From Eucommia ulmoides (taxonomy: Eukaryota; Streptophyta; Magnoliopsida; Garryales; Eucommiaceae), in assembly GCA_016647705.1 (NCBI GenBank), contig CM028335.1, positions 5,286,579-5,350,578 on the forward strand: a DNA stretch of 64,000 bases. The letters are read 5' to 3'. Under the pieces are notes generated by a model. The model did not search any database. It was not told the origin of the DNA and saw nothing but the letters and a program-made list of their open reading frames with translations. Shown here one piece after another: positions 21,968-32,905 of the stretch. The translations under genes and the position numbers were made by a program. Positions within the stretch are counted from its first letter, which is position 1; each line of letters opens with the position of its first letter.

Positions 21968-23170
21968 GTGATAGTTGCCCCATTGACTCGTTTGACCCAC
22001 AAAGAATCCAAGTTCGAATGGACCGATAAATGTGAACAAAGTTTCCAGGAGTTGAAGAATACATTGATATCGGCACTAATCTTATCCCTCCCGACAAAAG
22101 GAGACAGTTTCGTGATTTATAACGACGCATCGCACCATGGGCTGGGATGTGTTTTGATGCAGCATGATCATGTAATCGCCTATGCATCTCGGCAACTAAG
22201 GTGGCGTTTGGTAACCGTTTCTGTTTCCATTCCAGCAGTGGGATGGGAATGGGATGGGATGAGAATTTTGTTTTCTTCTTGGGAGTAGAATCGCGTTTGG
22301 TAACGATAACTTTTTTTTTTTTGAGAAGAGAATTATGTTTGGTAACGATTTCATTCTAAAATCTTTTTTTTTTCTTGTTTTGTCCTGACGGCGGTGGCTC
22401 CGGCGCCGGCGACGGGGCCGACGGTGACTCCCGTCGGCGACTGCCAGACGATAGTGACGCCAACGACGGAGATGGCAAAGGCAATGGCCCCGATACCGAC
22501 GACGGTCGGGAAGCAGTAGTGGATAGGAGACAGTGTCTGGCAGCCAAAAAATTTTCGGCCCGACGGTGACCGACGACGGTCGCCGGAGATGGTGTCCGGC
22601 GGCGGACGGTGGTCGGTGGACGGGTGCACAGTGACCATATGTTTTGGGAATGGAATAGGAATAATGAGAAATAACTTTTTTTTATTTCTCATTTCTTAAG
22701 AAAAAATTGGGCACAATTATCAAATGGGAATGAAATGGAAACGGAAACAAAAATTACCAAACGCTATTCCCAAACAGAATTCCCAAAAATTTGGGAATGG
22801 GATGGGAATTTATGGAATGGAAACGGTTACCAAACGGGGCCTAAAGAATCATGAGCGTAATTACCCTACGCATGATCTGGAGTTGGCAACGATTATATTT
22901 ACCCTGAAACTCTAGAGGCATTATTTGTATGGCGAAACCTGTGAAATATACACAGATCATCAGAGTTTAAAATATCTGTTTACCCAGAAGGAGTTAAATT
23001 TGAGGCAAAGGCATTGGATGGAGTTGATTAAAGATTATGATTTCACTATCCACTATCATCCAGGCAAAGCTAATGTTGTAGCAGATACTTTAAGTTGGAA
23101 ATCGGCTGGTTCGATCGCACACATTCGAGTAGTTCATACTAATCTGTATGCCGAGTTGAGATCGATATGA
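21968..23170 (+). pseudogene. Chromovirus RNase H remnant, split by a MITE
   Basis: The first half (FEWTDKCEQSFQELK, then VIYNDASHHGLGCVLMQ and VIAYASRQL) ends at 22196-22199. The second half resumes at 22845 (NHERNYPTHDLELATIIFTL, then [17 protein letters not shown] and [12 protein letters not shown]). Removing the MITE and one TAA copy restores a continuous run across the junction. Confidence 0.9.
22200..22841. mobile_element. Tourist-like MITE in chromovirus RNase H (642 bp)
   Basis: It is flanked by taa on both sides (22197-22199 and 22842-22844), the duplication expected for PIF/Harbinger elements. The ends ggtggcgtttggtaaccg and cggttaccaaacggggcc are inverted. The subterminal regions match the copy at 13911-14457, whereas the GC-rich centre (22385-22625) does not. 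Non-coding. Confidence 0.9.
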
Positions 23171-23269
23171 GTTCAGTTAGCAGTTGGTCAAACGGTAGCG
23201 TTGCTTGCGACATTGACGTTGAGGCCAACGTTAATAGATCATATCATTGGAGTCTAGAAGTTTTATGAT

Positions 23270-24661
23270 CAATTAGGGAGGATTCAGAATGAAGTAAAAC
23301 ATGGGCACAGAACTGACTATTAGATTAGGGATAGTGATGAGGCGTTGATGTTTTGCAATAGGCTGTGTGTGCCTAATGATATCAATTTGAAGAAGGATAT
23401 TCTGGAAGAGTCGCATAGCTCCGCGTACGCAATGCATCCAGGCAGTACCAAAATGTACCGAGACTTGCATGAGCATTATTGGTAGAGTGGATTGAAGTGG
23501 GAAATCGCAGAATTTGTTGCCAGATGTTTGATTTGCTAGCAAGTAAAGATTGAGCATCAGCGTCCAAGTGGGTTGCTGCAACCTTTACTTATTCCCAAGT
23601 GGAAATTGGAGCATATTACGATGGATTTTGTATCGGGATTACCCCGTACTCAAAAAGGTCATAATTCTATTTGGGTGATCGTCGACAGGCTTACCAAGTC
23701 CGCTCATTTTCTGGTTGTAAAGACGACATACTCACTTGAGAAGTATGCTCAATTGTATATCGATGAGATTGTGAGGTTGCACGGCACCCCAGTTTCTTTA
23801 GTATCGGATAGAGATCCGAGATTTACTTTGAGATTCTGGCCAAGTCTTCAAACTACTTTGGGTACTAAGCTGAACTTTAGCACTGTTTTCTATCCCCAAA
23901 CAGATGATCAATCGGAGCGTACAATTCAAACGTTAGAAGATATGCCGAGAGGATGTGTTTTAGAATCTCCCGGTAGTTGGGATGATTATTTGTCGTTGAT
24001 GGAATTCGCTTACAACAACAGCTATCATTCGGCTATTGAGATGGCCCTATATGAAGCATTGTATAGTAGGAAATACAGAACCCCAATATGTTGGACTGAG
24101 GTGGGTGAGCGGAAATTGTTGGCGTCGGATATAGCTCAGATGACTGCAGATAAAGTGAAGGTGATTCGAAAAAAATAAAAAAAATTTGAAAGTCGACAAA
24201 AGAGTTACGCAGATAATCGTCGATGGGAGTCGGAGTTCGAAGTGGTAGATCATGTATTCTTGCGTATCTCTTCGTGGAAAGTCATAATGCGGTTCAAAAA
24301 GAAAGAAAAGTTGAGTCCAAGATATATCGGACCATATAAAATTTTAGAACGGGTTGGCGCTACAGCGTATAGACTTGCATTACCGTCAGAGTTGTCACGA
24401 CTACATGAGGTTTTCCATGTGTCGATGCTCCGAAAATATGTACTAGACCCTTCTAATGTGTTGATGCCACAACCAATCGAATTGAGAGAAGATTTGACTT
24501 ATGTTGAAGAACCAGTTCAAATTCTGAGCCGCAAAGATCAGGTGTTGCAAACGAAAATAATTTTGTTAGTCAAAGTATTGTGGCACAGTCACGCAGTGGA
24601 AGAGGAGACATGGGAGCACGAAGACGAGATGAAGAACAAATACCCACATTTGTTCGATTAA
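23270..24661 (+). pseudogene. Chromovirus integrase remnant with chromodomain-like tail
   Basis: The HHCC region (AMHPGSTKMYRDLHEHYW, then CLIC) is followed by the catalytic core (WKLEHITMDFVSGLPRTQKG, VIVDRLTKSAHF, LVSDRDPRFT). The final core segment reads TDDQSERTIQTLED where Tekay-type elements normally have TDGQSER-IQTLED, so the third acidic residue is retained. The C-terminal part has KLSPRYIGPYKILERVG and LHEVFHVSMLRKY, then WHSHAVEEETWEHEDEM, the chromodomain-like end thought to guide insertion into heterochromatin. Stops fall near 23330, 23483, 23538 and 24176. Confidence 0.9.
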
Positions 24662-24690
24662 GTAAGAAAATTTCGGGACAAAATTTCTTT

Positions 24691-24905
24691 TAGGAGGGAA
24701 GAGTTGTAAGACCTCGACTCAGACTGTATGTCATTTTAGTTGCATTTAGAATAATTGAGAAAATTCCGGTGAAATCAGATTAATTTAAAATTCAAATTAA
24801 AAGTTTAAGGGCCCAATTGTAAATTTTCAGAAATTTTTAAAAGCTAAAAAGACGAAGGAGAGAGAGAGTTAGAAATTAAAGGGGATGAATGAGTAATTTA
24901 ACTAA
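24691..24905 (+). repeat. Polypurine tract and truncated 3' LTR of the chromovirus
   Basis: taggagggaagagt (24691-24704) precedes the LTR start tgtaagacctcgac at 24705. The LTR matches the 5' copy for about 200 bp (to taatttaacta) and then breaks into unrelated sequence. Confidence 0.85.
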
Positions 24906-24907
24906 CC

Positions 24908-24979
24908 CAACCCGCTCAGTATTGGTTTGGTCCGCAGTTTTGGTCCAAACCGCCCTAAACCACCCGTTATGCACCCCTA
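24908..24979. mobile_element. Possible hAT-type terminal fragment at the LTR break
   Basis: Minus-strand reading begins taggggtgcataacgggtgg, resembling plant hAT ends that start tagggg/cagggg. It lies exactly where the 3' LTR stops. No partner end is obvious. Confidence 0.35.
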
Positions 24980-25304
24980 AATTTTATCATTATTTGTGAA
25001 TTTGGTGAGAAATATTTATATTTTTGGGTTAATTCAAATTCCAGTATGACCTCCTATACTTCAAATTTAATTGCAATAATTAAGTATTCCTTTAATTTTA
25101 ACACTCAAAGGGCAAAAGAGAATATTATTTCGTTAATTAATATAAAATAATATCTATATCATTCAAATCAAATAAATCACATTCAATCAATTTTTTGGGA
25201 ACGATTTAGAAACACATTTATTAATGATATAATCCTACATGGATCTTTTAATTCTTATCTGCAAATGAAATAGAATCACCATCCCTACACCTCCATATAA
25301 ATTT
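24980..25304. other. Dispersed repeat sequence, no gene
   Basis: The region shares blocks with 12915-13115 and with 6392-6440. It ends where the copia 5' LTR begins to match its 3' partner. Confidence 0.5.
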
Positions 25305-25718
25305 TTTGGGTAAGCCCATAGACTACTCATAATAATGTGGGTTAAATGAGTAGATACCGGAAACTGTTGAGGTGATTAGGGGATTATAAGAACCCTAATA
25401 ACAACATATAAATACATAATACTAGGGTTATGGTCCTCAATAATATTAAATCATCTTGATGGCTCTCTTCTCCCCATCTGAAAGAAAATCGTGAATCCCA
25501 TCGAGGAACTCCAAAGATTTGGTTGAGGAAGGCCACATACCCACTTGATCCGTGTTCTTCTCGTGATTGATTGTCACAGGATCCCGCATTAGAAGTCAAT
25601 TGATCGTAATGGATCTAGGTACGTAGTTTACGTGTACATTAGAACTCTTGGTGATTTGACATGTTGATTAAGGTCTTATAGATTTAGATCTATAGGGATT
25701 AAAAATAAAATCCCAACA
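25305..25718 (+). repeat. 5' LTR of the copia element, left-truncated
   Basis: It matches 33026-33439 with scattered substitutions and ends gattaaaaataaaatcccaaca. A TATA-like box (atataaat) is near 25406. The first ~110 bp present in the 3' LTR are missing. Confidence 0.85.
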
Positions 25719-25730
25719 AGTATCAGAGCC
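25719..25730 (+). other. Copia primer-binding site
   Basis: agtatcagagcc directly abuts the LTR end. It differs from the typical plant Met-tRNA PBS (tggtatcagagc) at its first positions. Confidence 0.75.
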
Positions 25731-25982
25731 TACTTCATGTTAAATCATTAGAGTTCTTCAGTTTTTTAGGTTCGTAGAATTGTAAGGTTTGTGTTTTCTC
25801 CATCAAAGTTGGGTTATTTGTGAAAATAATGGGAGAAAACATTGAGGTTTATTATGTGTTTTGAATTATATATATGATTTCTTTCTAAATATTATGGATC
25901 TAAGGAAAGAAAAACCCTAAATTTTGGATTTTTTGGGGTCTTTTCACCGCAGAAACGAAAATCACGAACCAGATCTGGACAG

Positions 25983-26568
25983 GTTAGTCGACTAATCCCT
26001 TTTGGTCAGTCGACGAATCTATTCAGAGACGGTTCAGACAGTTTTGGCAAGCATTCGTATTTCGGCCATAACATTCTGATATGAACTCTGATTGGGATGA
26101 TTCAAAATTCTGTGAAAAGATTAAACCGAGATATACAACTTTCATGTTTTGAGTTTTTCCAAAATAGAATCGAATATGGGTCAAAATGGAGATTTAAAAT
26201 CGAATCTGGTTGAATTAGGGTTGAATCGGTCAACCGATCCTTCTCGGTCAGTCGACCGATTGATTCAAGATGCCAATTTTGAGGTTTTGGTCGATCGGTT
26301 AACCGACCTCTTTTGGTCAGTCAACCAATCGATACAGGATGTTAAGGTTGCCCAACGTCAGTCGACTGATTAATTCACAATCTTTTTTTCTTTTTTTAGG
26401 GATGACCGATCGGTCGACCGATCCTTCATGGTCGGTCGACCGACGGCTTAAGGACAGATTTGATCATTCCATTTTTAAGGACAAGTCGACCGATTGAATA
26501 CCCAACGTCAAAAACTTTAACTCGTTGCACGATATTCGATCAACAGACCATAAGGACGGTCAACTAAC
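25983..26568 (+). repeat. Array of paired GTCGAC-centred palindromes in the copia leader
   Basis: The 10-mer CGGTCGACCG and variants occur about a dozen times. Four clear pairs have core starts exactly 22 bp apart: 25988/26010, 26230/26252, 26299/26321 and 26414/26436. A degenerate fifth pair (26540/26560) is 20 bp apart, and single copies lie at 26362 and 26486. Between pair members is a pyrimidine-rich spacer (cctttt, ccttct, cctctttt, ccttcat), and the second member is usually preceded by ggtcag or ggtcgg. The array lies between PBS and gag, so it would be in the RNA leader. Confidence 0.9.
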
Positions 26569-26682
26569 ATAATCTTATATCTTGAAATAAATTAAAATTA
26601 AACAATATGTTACCAAAGTAATCTCTGTTGTCTAGTTTATTTTATTTTGTGATATTGAGATATAAATGTTTATTATTTATGC

Positions 26683-26884
26683 AAGCAATAGCTGGCCCAA
26701 ATGAAGACTATTGTTTGGCCGAATAATAAATGTTGATATTTGTTATTTATGCAAACCATAACTGGCCCAAAGGAAGGTTATTGTTTGGCAAAATAATACA
26801 CATACATGCGGGAATAAATGTGTGATGACTATTAAGTTTTCATGTGAACAATAAGTCGGCTCAAAGAAAGGTTTATTGTTTGAC
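26683..26884 (+). other. Three related stem-loops in the copia leader
   Basis: Each has a conserved loop (tggcccaaa-gaag or tcggctcaaagaaag) closed by different complementary stems: aagcaatag/ctattgttt (26683-26691/26708-26716), caaac-ataac/gttat-gtttg (26752-26762/26777-26787) and aacaataa/ttattgtt (26847-26854/26873-26880). The pairing is kept although the stem bases differ, which argues for RNA structure. They lie about 200-400 nt upstream of gag, a common position for packaging signals. Confidence 0.75.
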
Positions 26885-27066
26885 AGGACCTATTATAAAC
26901 ATTTGATTCCCGTACTGAGAGTACTAATTACAGTTAATTCCTCTGTCCAAAGACTAGGAATTAATGTTGTGCTACGTATCTTGATATGGATCCCCAATAT
27001 TGGATTAATTATTCATATCTTATTTTATTATTTTGTGATATGTCTGTTTATTTTGTTCTCTACATA

Positions 27067-27840
27067 GTTTCTATTGCTACTACACCAAATGTTTATGCCC
27101 AAATAAACAATATCCCAATGCTGAAAGGGACAAACTTTAAGGTCTGGAAAGAAAACGTGGAAATTGTTCTTGGTTGCATGGATTCGGATCAAGCGCTACA
27201 GGAGGAACGACCTACTTCTACTCCAGAAAACCTCAATGAGGTTAAAATAGAAAAGTAGGATCGGTCCAACCAGATGTGTTTGATGATTATGAAGCGCACC
27301 ATTTCGGAAACTTTTCGGGGCTCTATTGTTGAGAGCAAGAATGTCAAGATGTTCCTGAAGGAAGTTGAGCAATTCTTTGTCAAAAACGAAAAGTTGGAGG
27401 TGAGTAACCTTCTTGATAAACTCATCGCGATGAAGTATAAGGGAAAAGGGAACATAAGGGAGTACATCATTGAGATATCTATCTAGCATAAAAACTAAAG
27501 ACACTAAAGTTAGAGTTGTCTGATGACTTGCTTATGCACTTAGTTTTGATTTCTCTTTTTGCACACTTTGGGTAATTCAAAGTGAGTTATAATACTCAGA
27601 AGGATAAATGGTCCCTCAATGAGTTTATATCTCACTGTGTGTAAGAAGAAGAGAGACAAGAGCGAGATAAGACTGAAAGTGCTCACTTGGTCTCGATCTC
27701 TCAGAGTAAGAAAAAGAAGAAAGCTGAGATTGCTGCGGAAGGATCTTCTCAGTAGAATAAACAAAAGAAACATGATGAGGAATTTACCTGCTACTTCTGG
27801 AAGAAGAAGGGACACATGAAGAATGAGTGTTTTAAGTACT
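27067..27840 (+). pseudogene. Copia gag remnant
   Basis: The sequence NNIPMLKGTNFKVWKENVE is the usual plant copia gag start (L-x-G-x-N-F/Y-x-x-W). A stop at 27256 splits it, and a later piece (KNVKMFLKEVEQFFVKNEK) continues gag in another frame. The zinc knuckle at 27789-27830 reads CYFWKKKGHMKNEC; its second Cys is Trp, so it would not bind zinc normally. Confidence 0.85.
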
Positions 27841-29240
27841 CGGCCTGGCATGCAAAGAAGGGTATGCTTCTATCTTTGGTTTGTTCTGAAGTTAATTTTT
27901 CTTCTGTACCTATGGATACCTGGTGGGTAGATTTTGGTGCTACTGCTCATAGAAGCATGACTATGCAGCGTTGCCTGTGGAGCCGACCGCCAAGTGGTAC
28001 TGAAAGATTCATCTTTGTGGGCGATGGCAATAAAGTTGCGGTGGAAGCTATAGGGAATTTTAGATTACGGTTGAAAACCAAATTTAATTATTTGGATTTG
28101 TATGAGATATTTAATGCACCATCTTTTAGATGGAATTTGATTTATATTTCTAGTTTGGACAAAGCAGGTTTTATTTGTTCTTTCGGAAATAATAAAATTA
28201 GTCTCTATCAAGGTTCAAATTTTATTGGTTCTAATTCTTTAATTGATAATCTATATATGCTTGACATTAGTTCCTATAATGAAATACTGCAAACAAATTT
28301 ATGTGGTACAAAGCGAAAATGCAATGAGAATTTCTCCATCTTATTGCACAAGCGATTAGGTCATATCTCTAAACAGAGAATTCAGAGACTTGTGTCAGAT
28401 GAAATTCTTGAACCCCTAGATTTAACAGACTTTCAAGTCCGTATTGAGTGCATCAAAGGAAAACGAACAAACGAAAGAAAATTAGGTGCCGAGAGAGCTA
28501 CAGATGTCTTAGAACTAATTCATATGGATATCTGTGGTCCATTCCCTAGGGTTTCATGGAATCAACAACATTTTATTACATTTATAGACGACTAATCTCG
28601 TTATGGGTACCTATATTTGATTCATGAGAAATCTGAATCCTTAGACGCCTTCAAATCTTTCAAAGCTGAAGTTAAACTTTATCTTGGAAATTTTTTTTAG
28701 GGCTGTCAGATTGGACCGTGGTGGCGAATACTATGGGAGAAATGATGGATCATGAGAATAACGTCTAGGACCCTTCACAATTTTCCTCAATGAGTGTGGA
28801 ATTATACCGCAATACACAATGCTGGGTAAACCCAGCATGAACGGTGTTGCATAGAGACGAAACCAAACTCTTAAGGATATGGTAAGGAGTATGATTAGCC
28901 ATTCTCCCTTACCAGATTCGCTTTGGGGAAAAACTTTAAAGACCGCAGTATACATCCTTAATAGGGTACCTCGCAAAGCAGTTGCCAAAACCGCCTGTGA
29001 ACTTTGGATAGACAAGAAGCCTAGCATTAGGCATTTATACATTTGGGGTTGTCCAGTTGAGGCACGGCCTTATAGGTCACATGAAAAAAAATTGGACTAA
29101 AAAACGGTTAGCTGCTATTTTGTTGGTTATGCTGAACGCTCTCGGGGCTACAAGTTTTATGATCCCACATCAAGATCCTTCTTTGAAACGGGAAATGCGA
29201 GATTTCTTGAGGATGTTGAGTTTGAAGGATAAGGAAACAT
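27816..29240 (+). pseudogene. Copia protease-integrase remnant
   Basis: The protease motif is at about 27915-27950 (WWVDFGATAH; the Asp is kept but Ser is Phe). GAG-pre-integrase follows (LLHKRLGHISKQRIQRLVS), then the integrase core (DICGPFPRVS...FITFIDD, stop at 28593). Later, in other frames, come SLWGKTLKTAVYILNRVP and LWIDKKPSIRHLYIWGCP. Stops and frameshifts are scattered throughout. Confidence 0.85.
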
Positions 29241-30236
29241 AAAAAATGTTGTCTTTGAAGAAGAATCTGCTATTAACAGTGATCAGGTCTCTGTACCGAT
29301 CGTTATTCAAGACATAGTTTTCTTTGAAGGGAATATGTTATTGATGGTGATCAGGTCTCTATATCTATCGTTGTTCAAAACAATGTTCCAGTTATAGATA
29401 ACGATGTTCAGGCTCAAGCTCCCATTCCTGACATTGTTCCAGAACAAGACAACAATGAGATTCTTTCTCAAATACAACATATGGAACAAACTCAACAACC
29501 TCAAGAAGTACCATTGAGGAGATCCACTACGGAGATGAGAAGTGCAATTTTGAATGAATATATCGTCTTTCTCCAAGATCATGAGGATGACATTGGTTTG
29601 ACAGAGGATGACCCAATCAACTTCTGTCAAGCCATGTACAGTTCTAACTCTCAAAAATAGATTAATGCCATGAAGGATGAGTTGAAGTCTATGAAAGACA
29701 ATGACCTTTGGGATCTCGTTGAGTTACCTGAAGGTGCGAAGCCCATTGGTTGTAAATAGATATTTAAAACCAAGACGAATTCAAAGGGTAACATCGAGAG
29801 ATATAAAGCTCGTCTAGTTGCCAAAGGCCTTACTCAAAAAGAAAGCATAGACTACAAAGAGACTTTATCTCCGGTATCTTTGAAAGACTCTTTTAGAACT
29901 ATAATGACATTAGTGGCTCATTTTGATCTAGAGTTGCATCAAAAGGATGTTAAGACTGCGTTTCTCAATGGAGACATTGACGAGACGATCTATATAGTAC
30001 AACTAGAAAACTTTGTATCGGGAGATCCAAAGACCATGGTCTGTAAATTGAAGAAATCCATCTATAGTCTCAAATAGGCTTCCTGTCAATGGTATCACAA
30101 GTTTCATCAAGTCATCACTCCGTACGGTTTTGAGGTGAATGTCATTGATGACTGTGTATATCATAAGTTCAGTTGGAGTAAATATATCTTCTTGATATTA
30201 TGTCGATGATATTCTGCTCGCTAGCAATGATATAGG

Positions 30237-31560
30237 TGGTAGCGTCGTAAATACATTGCTACTTTCATCGCAAGTGTACGGGTTAGGTTTTAGCAGAGTG
30301 GGAAGAGTAAGGGTTGTCGTATCCACAAGGATTGGATTAGACGGTTATTGAGTACCATGATTATCATAACCTCACTTTATTTAGGCGATAAAAATGTAAT
30401 TTTTATAATAAAACACTAATCTAATTAACTAATTAAACTAATTAATCTAATATACTAATATAGAGGTATGACGTTTAAGGAAAATTATTGCCTAGGGATT
30501 AATTTTGTCCACTTAAATGTGTTCATTTCAATCTAGTTTAAATTAACGACATTCATCCTATCCGACAATCTCAGTATCATAAACTCATTCACTCCCTCTC
30601 CTGAGTGTAAAGTGAATGAATATGTGACTTCGCGTTAACGCTGAAGTCCATCTCTAGCATTTTTTAGAACATATAGTCACATGAGTCTCGCCCCAACGTC
30701 ATCGAATGCACACTTTCTAACTCCGTCCTGGGTTATTAGAATGTCACGTTGTGTTTAAACTCTAGTTCGAATCTAGGGCTACCTCTCTCGAGTGTCAAAC
30801 TTCGTATTCTCAGTATATCAGAACAAGCATATAAATATGGAATAGCGGAAAATACAATCAGATAAACATGAACAACCATTAACAAAACATTAATTTTATA
30901 TAAACAACGTTTTTGTGAATTACATCAAGCCCTAGACAATATATGTTTAGCTACACATGGTCGTAGCCCTAAATACAACTATATACAAGCTAAACATATA
31001 CAAACATTCAACTAAATCTAAGAGAGAGAGAGAGAAACGAGGAACTTAGCCGTTATCCGAAGATCCATCGCTAAAACCGCTCCGAGAATGCTTCCTCCTT
31101 CTTCGCGTTCTTATCTTCTATTGGTCGAATGGCCTTAGAGCTCTCAAGACGCCTGAAAACGTCCACCTTTGTTTTGGGAAAAGATGAGCGATATTTATAG
31201 GATTCAAAATATCTCAAAATATCCTAAAATATCTTAAAAGATCTGACACTGACCGCTGCGGCAGTGGGATCACCGCTGCAGCGGTGGAGCTTTAGCAAAC
31301 TCTTTGTATTTTCACTGCTGCAACGGTGGTTTCACCATTGCATCGGTGAATACAGGTTCAGAATTTGGCCTTTTTGTTCTTTTTCTCCACCATTCTTCCA
31401 CCGCTTTGATCGTTTATGGACCGTTTTAGTCCCTTTTCATGTTAAATACCTACTTTATAATAAAACAAATAAAACATATTAAAACCTAATAAAACGCTAT
31501 AAAAATACTCGAAAGCTATCAAAATCGGCTTGGGAATAAATAGATAAATTACACCTATCA
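30237..31560 (+). mobile_element. Solo LTR copy A, palindromic-array family (1324 bp)
   Basis: It starts tggtagcgtcgtaaatac and ends aattacacctatca, TG...CA with related inverted ends. It is flanked by atagg (30232-30236) and ataag (31561-31565), a 5-bp target duplication with one change. A TATA-like tatttatag is at 31192-31200, and CTGCAG-type palindromes begin about 50 bp downstream. It shares text with copies B and C (tcgcaagtgtac, gtatccacaaggattgg, gagtctcgcc-caacgtcat). No coding capacity. Solo LTR is the simplest reading; the parental element is not in this window. Confidence 0.85.
31252..31348 (+). repeat. Two pairs of GCTGCAGC-type palindromes, 20-bp offset (copy A)
   Basis: accgctgcggcagt (31252) and accgctgcagcggt (31272) form one pair; cactgctgcaacggtg (31313) and caccattgcatcggtg (31333) form the second. 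Both pairs are offset by exactly 20 bp. The second motif is a perfect 14-bp palindrome. Confidence 0.9.
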
Positions 31561-31859
31561 ATAAGCTTATTGCACGAAACCAAGAAATTTCTTACGAAAA
31601 AATTCGAAATGAAAGATCTTGGTAACGTCTCTTTTGTATTAAGTATCCAGATATTGAAAGATCGCTCTCAAGGTATCCTTGGGTTATTACAAAAGAGCTA
31701 TATCGATAAGGTTCTAAGTAGATTCGGCATGAAAGATAGTAAACTAGGAGATATGCTCGTGGCTAAATGAGACAAGTTTAGGCTCAATCAATGCCCCAAC
31801 AACGACCTTGAAAGGAAAGAGATGTAGAAGATTCCTTATGTGTCATCAATAGGGAGTCT

Positions 31860-32480
31860 AATGTAAGCTCAAGTTTGTACTCGTCTCGACATAGTATTTA
31901 TAGTGAGAGTTTTGGGTAGATACTTCAGTGATCCAAGTATGTAACATTGGAAGGCAGCTAAACGCGTGATGTGTTATTTGAGGAGAACAAAAGACTACAT
32001 GCTCACTTATCAGAGATCCAAACTCTGACTATGATTTTGCAGGATTCCATGATAGCATGCGCTCCACATCAGGCTATATCTTTATGCTAGTTGGAGGAGC
32101 TATCTTATGGAAGTCTGCTAAGCAGACTCTCATAGCTTCTTCAACCATGGAAGAAGAGTTCATTGCTTGTTTTGAGGCATCTAATCATGGAATATGGTTG
32201 CGAAACTTTGTCACTGGGCTACATGTGATAGATGGATTGAAAGGCCATTGAAAATTTATTGTGACAATAACTCAGCGGTTCTTTACTCCAACAACAACAG
32301 GAGCTTGACAAAGTCAAAATTTATCGACATCGAGTTTCTAGTTGTTAATGAGAGAGTTTAGGATAAGCAAATTGCTATAGAACACATAGGGATAGATTTT
32401 ATGCTAGCAGATCCATTAACCAAGGGTTTAACCCTGAAAGTTTTTCATAAGCACACCGCTCACATAGGTGTTATTTCTGA
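31860..32480 (+). pseudogene. Copia RNase H remnant
   Basis: Conserved motifs are [56 protein letters not shown] and FMLADPLTKGLTLKVFHKH, in the normal order at the end of copia pol. At least one stop (near 32360) interrupts it. Confidence 0.9.
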
Positions 32481-32905
32481 TAATACCTTGGTTTAGTGGG
32501 AGTCATTTTTGTTCTATATGTTTTGCTTTAAACATTGAATTGTTTAAGTTTTCTGTAGAATAAAGTTGATGGTTTATTTTTGTTTGCAATGTTTGCGTTA
32601 CATTAAGGATTTTGGATTGATCTCACTAAAGACTAAAGTTGGACCAATTAGAAATAGGTATGTCTGAGATTACATTGCATGTAATTTCTATGCTACTTAC
32701 TCATATTCGATCTATGTCATTGAGTATTTTAGTATGGTGATCATCGTGGTTTAATCACAACTGTATTGTGATATAAGTTGTGGTAATTCCATTGCTAGTA
32801 TATGAGATGGACCAGATTATTTAAGGATAAGTCTAAGGATAAATAGCATACGGATGCACGCCTAAGGAATTTTGTGATATAATTGTTTCGGGAATAATAT
32901 GTGGT

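Larger units (their letters stand above)
16191..24905 (+). mobile_element. Ty3/gypsy chromovirus (Tekay/Del-like), decayed
   Basis: Domain order is 5' LTR, PBS, gag with two CCHC knuckles, protease, RT, RNase H, integrase, C-terminal chromodomain-like tail, polypurine tract and a truncated 3' LTR. Numerous stops interrupt the reading frame and a MITE splits RNase H. The protease active site reads IEPGST instead of a D-S/T-G triad, and the RT catalytic motif reads FIDN instead of FIDD, so it cannot be autonomous. The tail (VEEETWEHEDEM...YPHLFD) is the chromodomain end typical of Tekay/Del elements. The 3' LTR is cut off after about 200 bp, so no target duplication can be read. Confidence 0.9.
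29660..31790 (+). pseudogene. Copia reverse transcriptase remnant, split by solo LTR copy A
   Basis: RT blocks are NDLWDLVELPEGAKPIGCK, YKARLVAKGLTQKE, LHQKDVKTAFLNGDIDETI and VCKLKKSIYSLK, then a frame-disrupted YVDD region (about 30196-30236). After the insertion, from 31566, come LLHETKKFLTKKFEMKDLG and KSYIDKVLSRFGM. Removing the insertion and one target copy gives a continuous SNDIGLLHE run, which defines the insertion point to the base. Confidence 0.9.

Noticed and set aside
26149-26373. Open frame with Arg-Ser-Thr/Val-Asp-Arg repeats
   Set aside because: The peptide repeat is the translation of the GTCGACCG palindrome array in the copia leader; it lies upstream of gag and is not preserved as a frame across the array.
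25983-26568. CRISPR-like array
   Set aside because: Repeats are short palindromes in pairs with short variable spacers, in a plant retrotransposon leader, with no cas genes.
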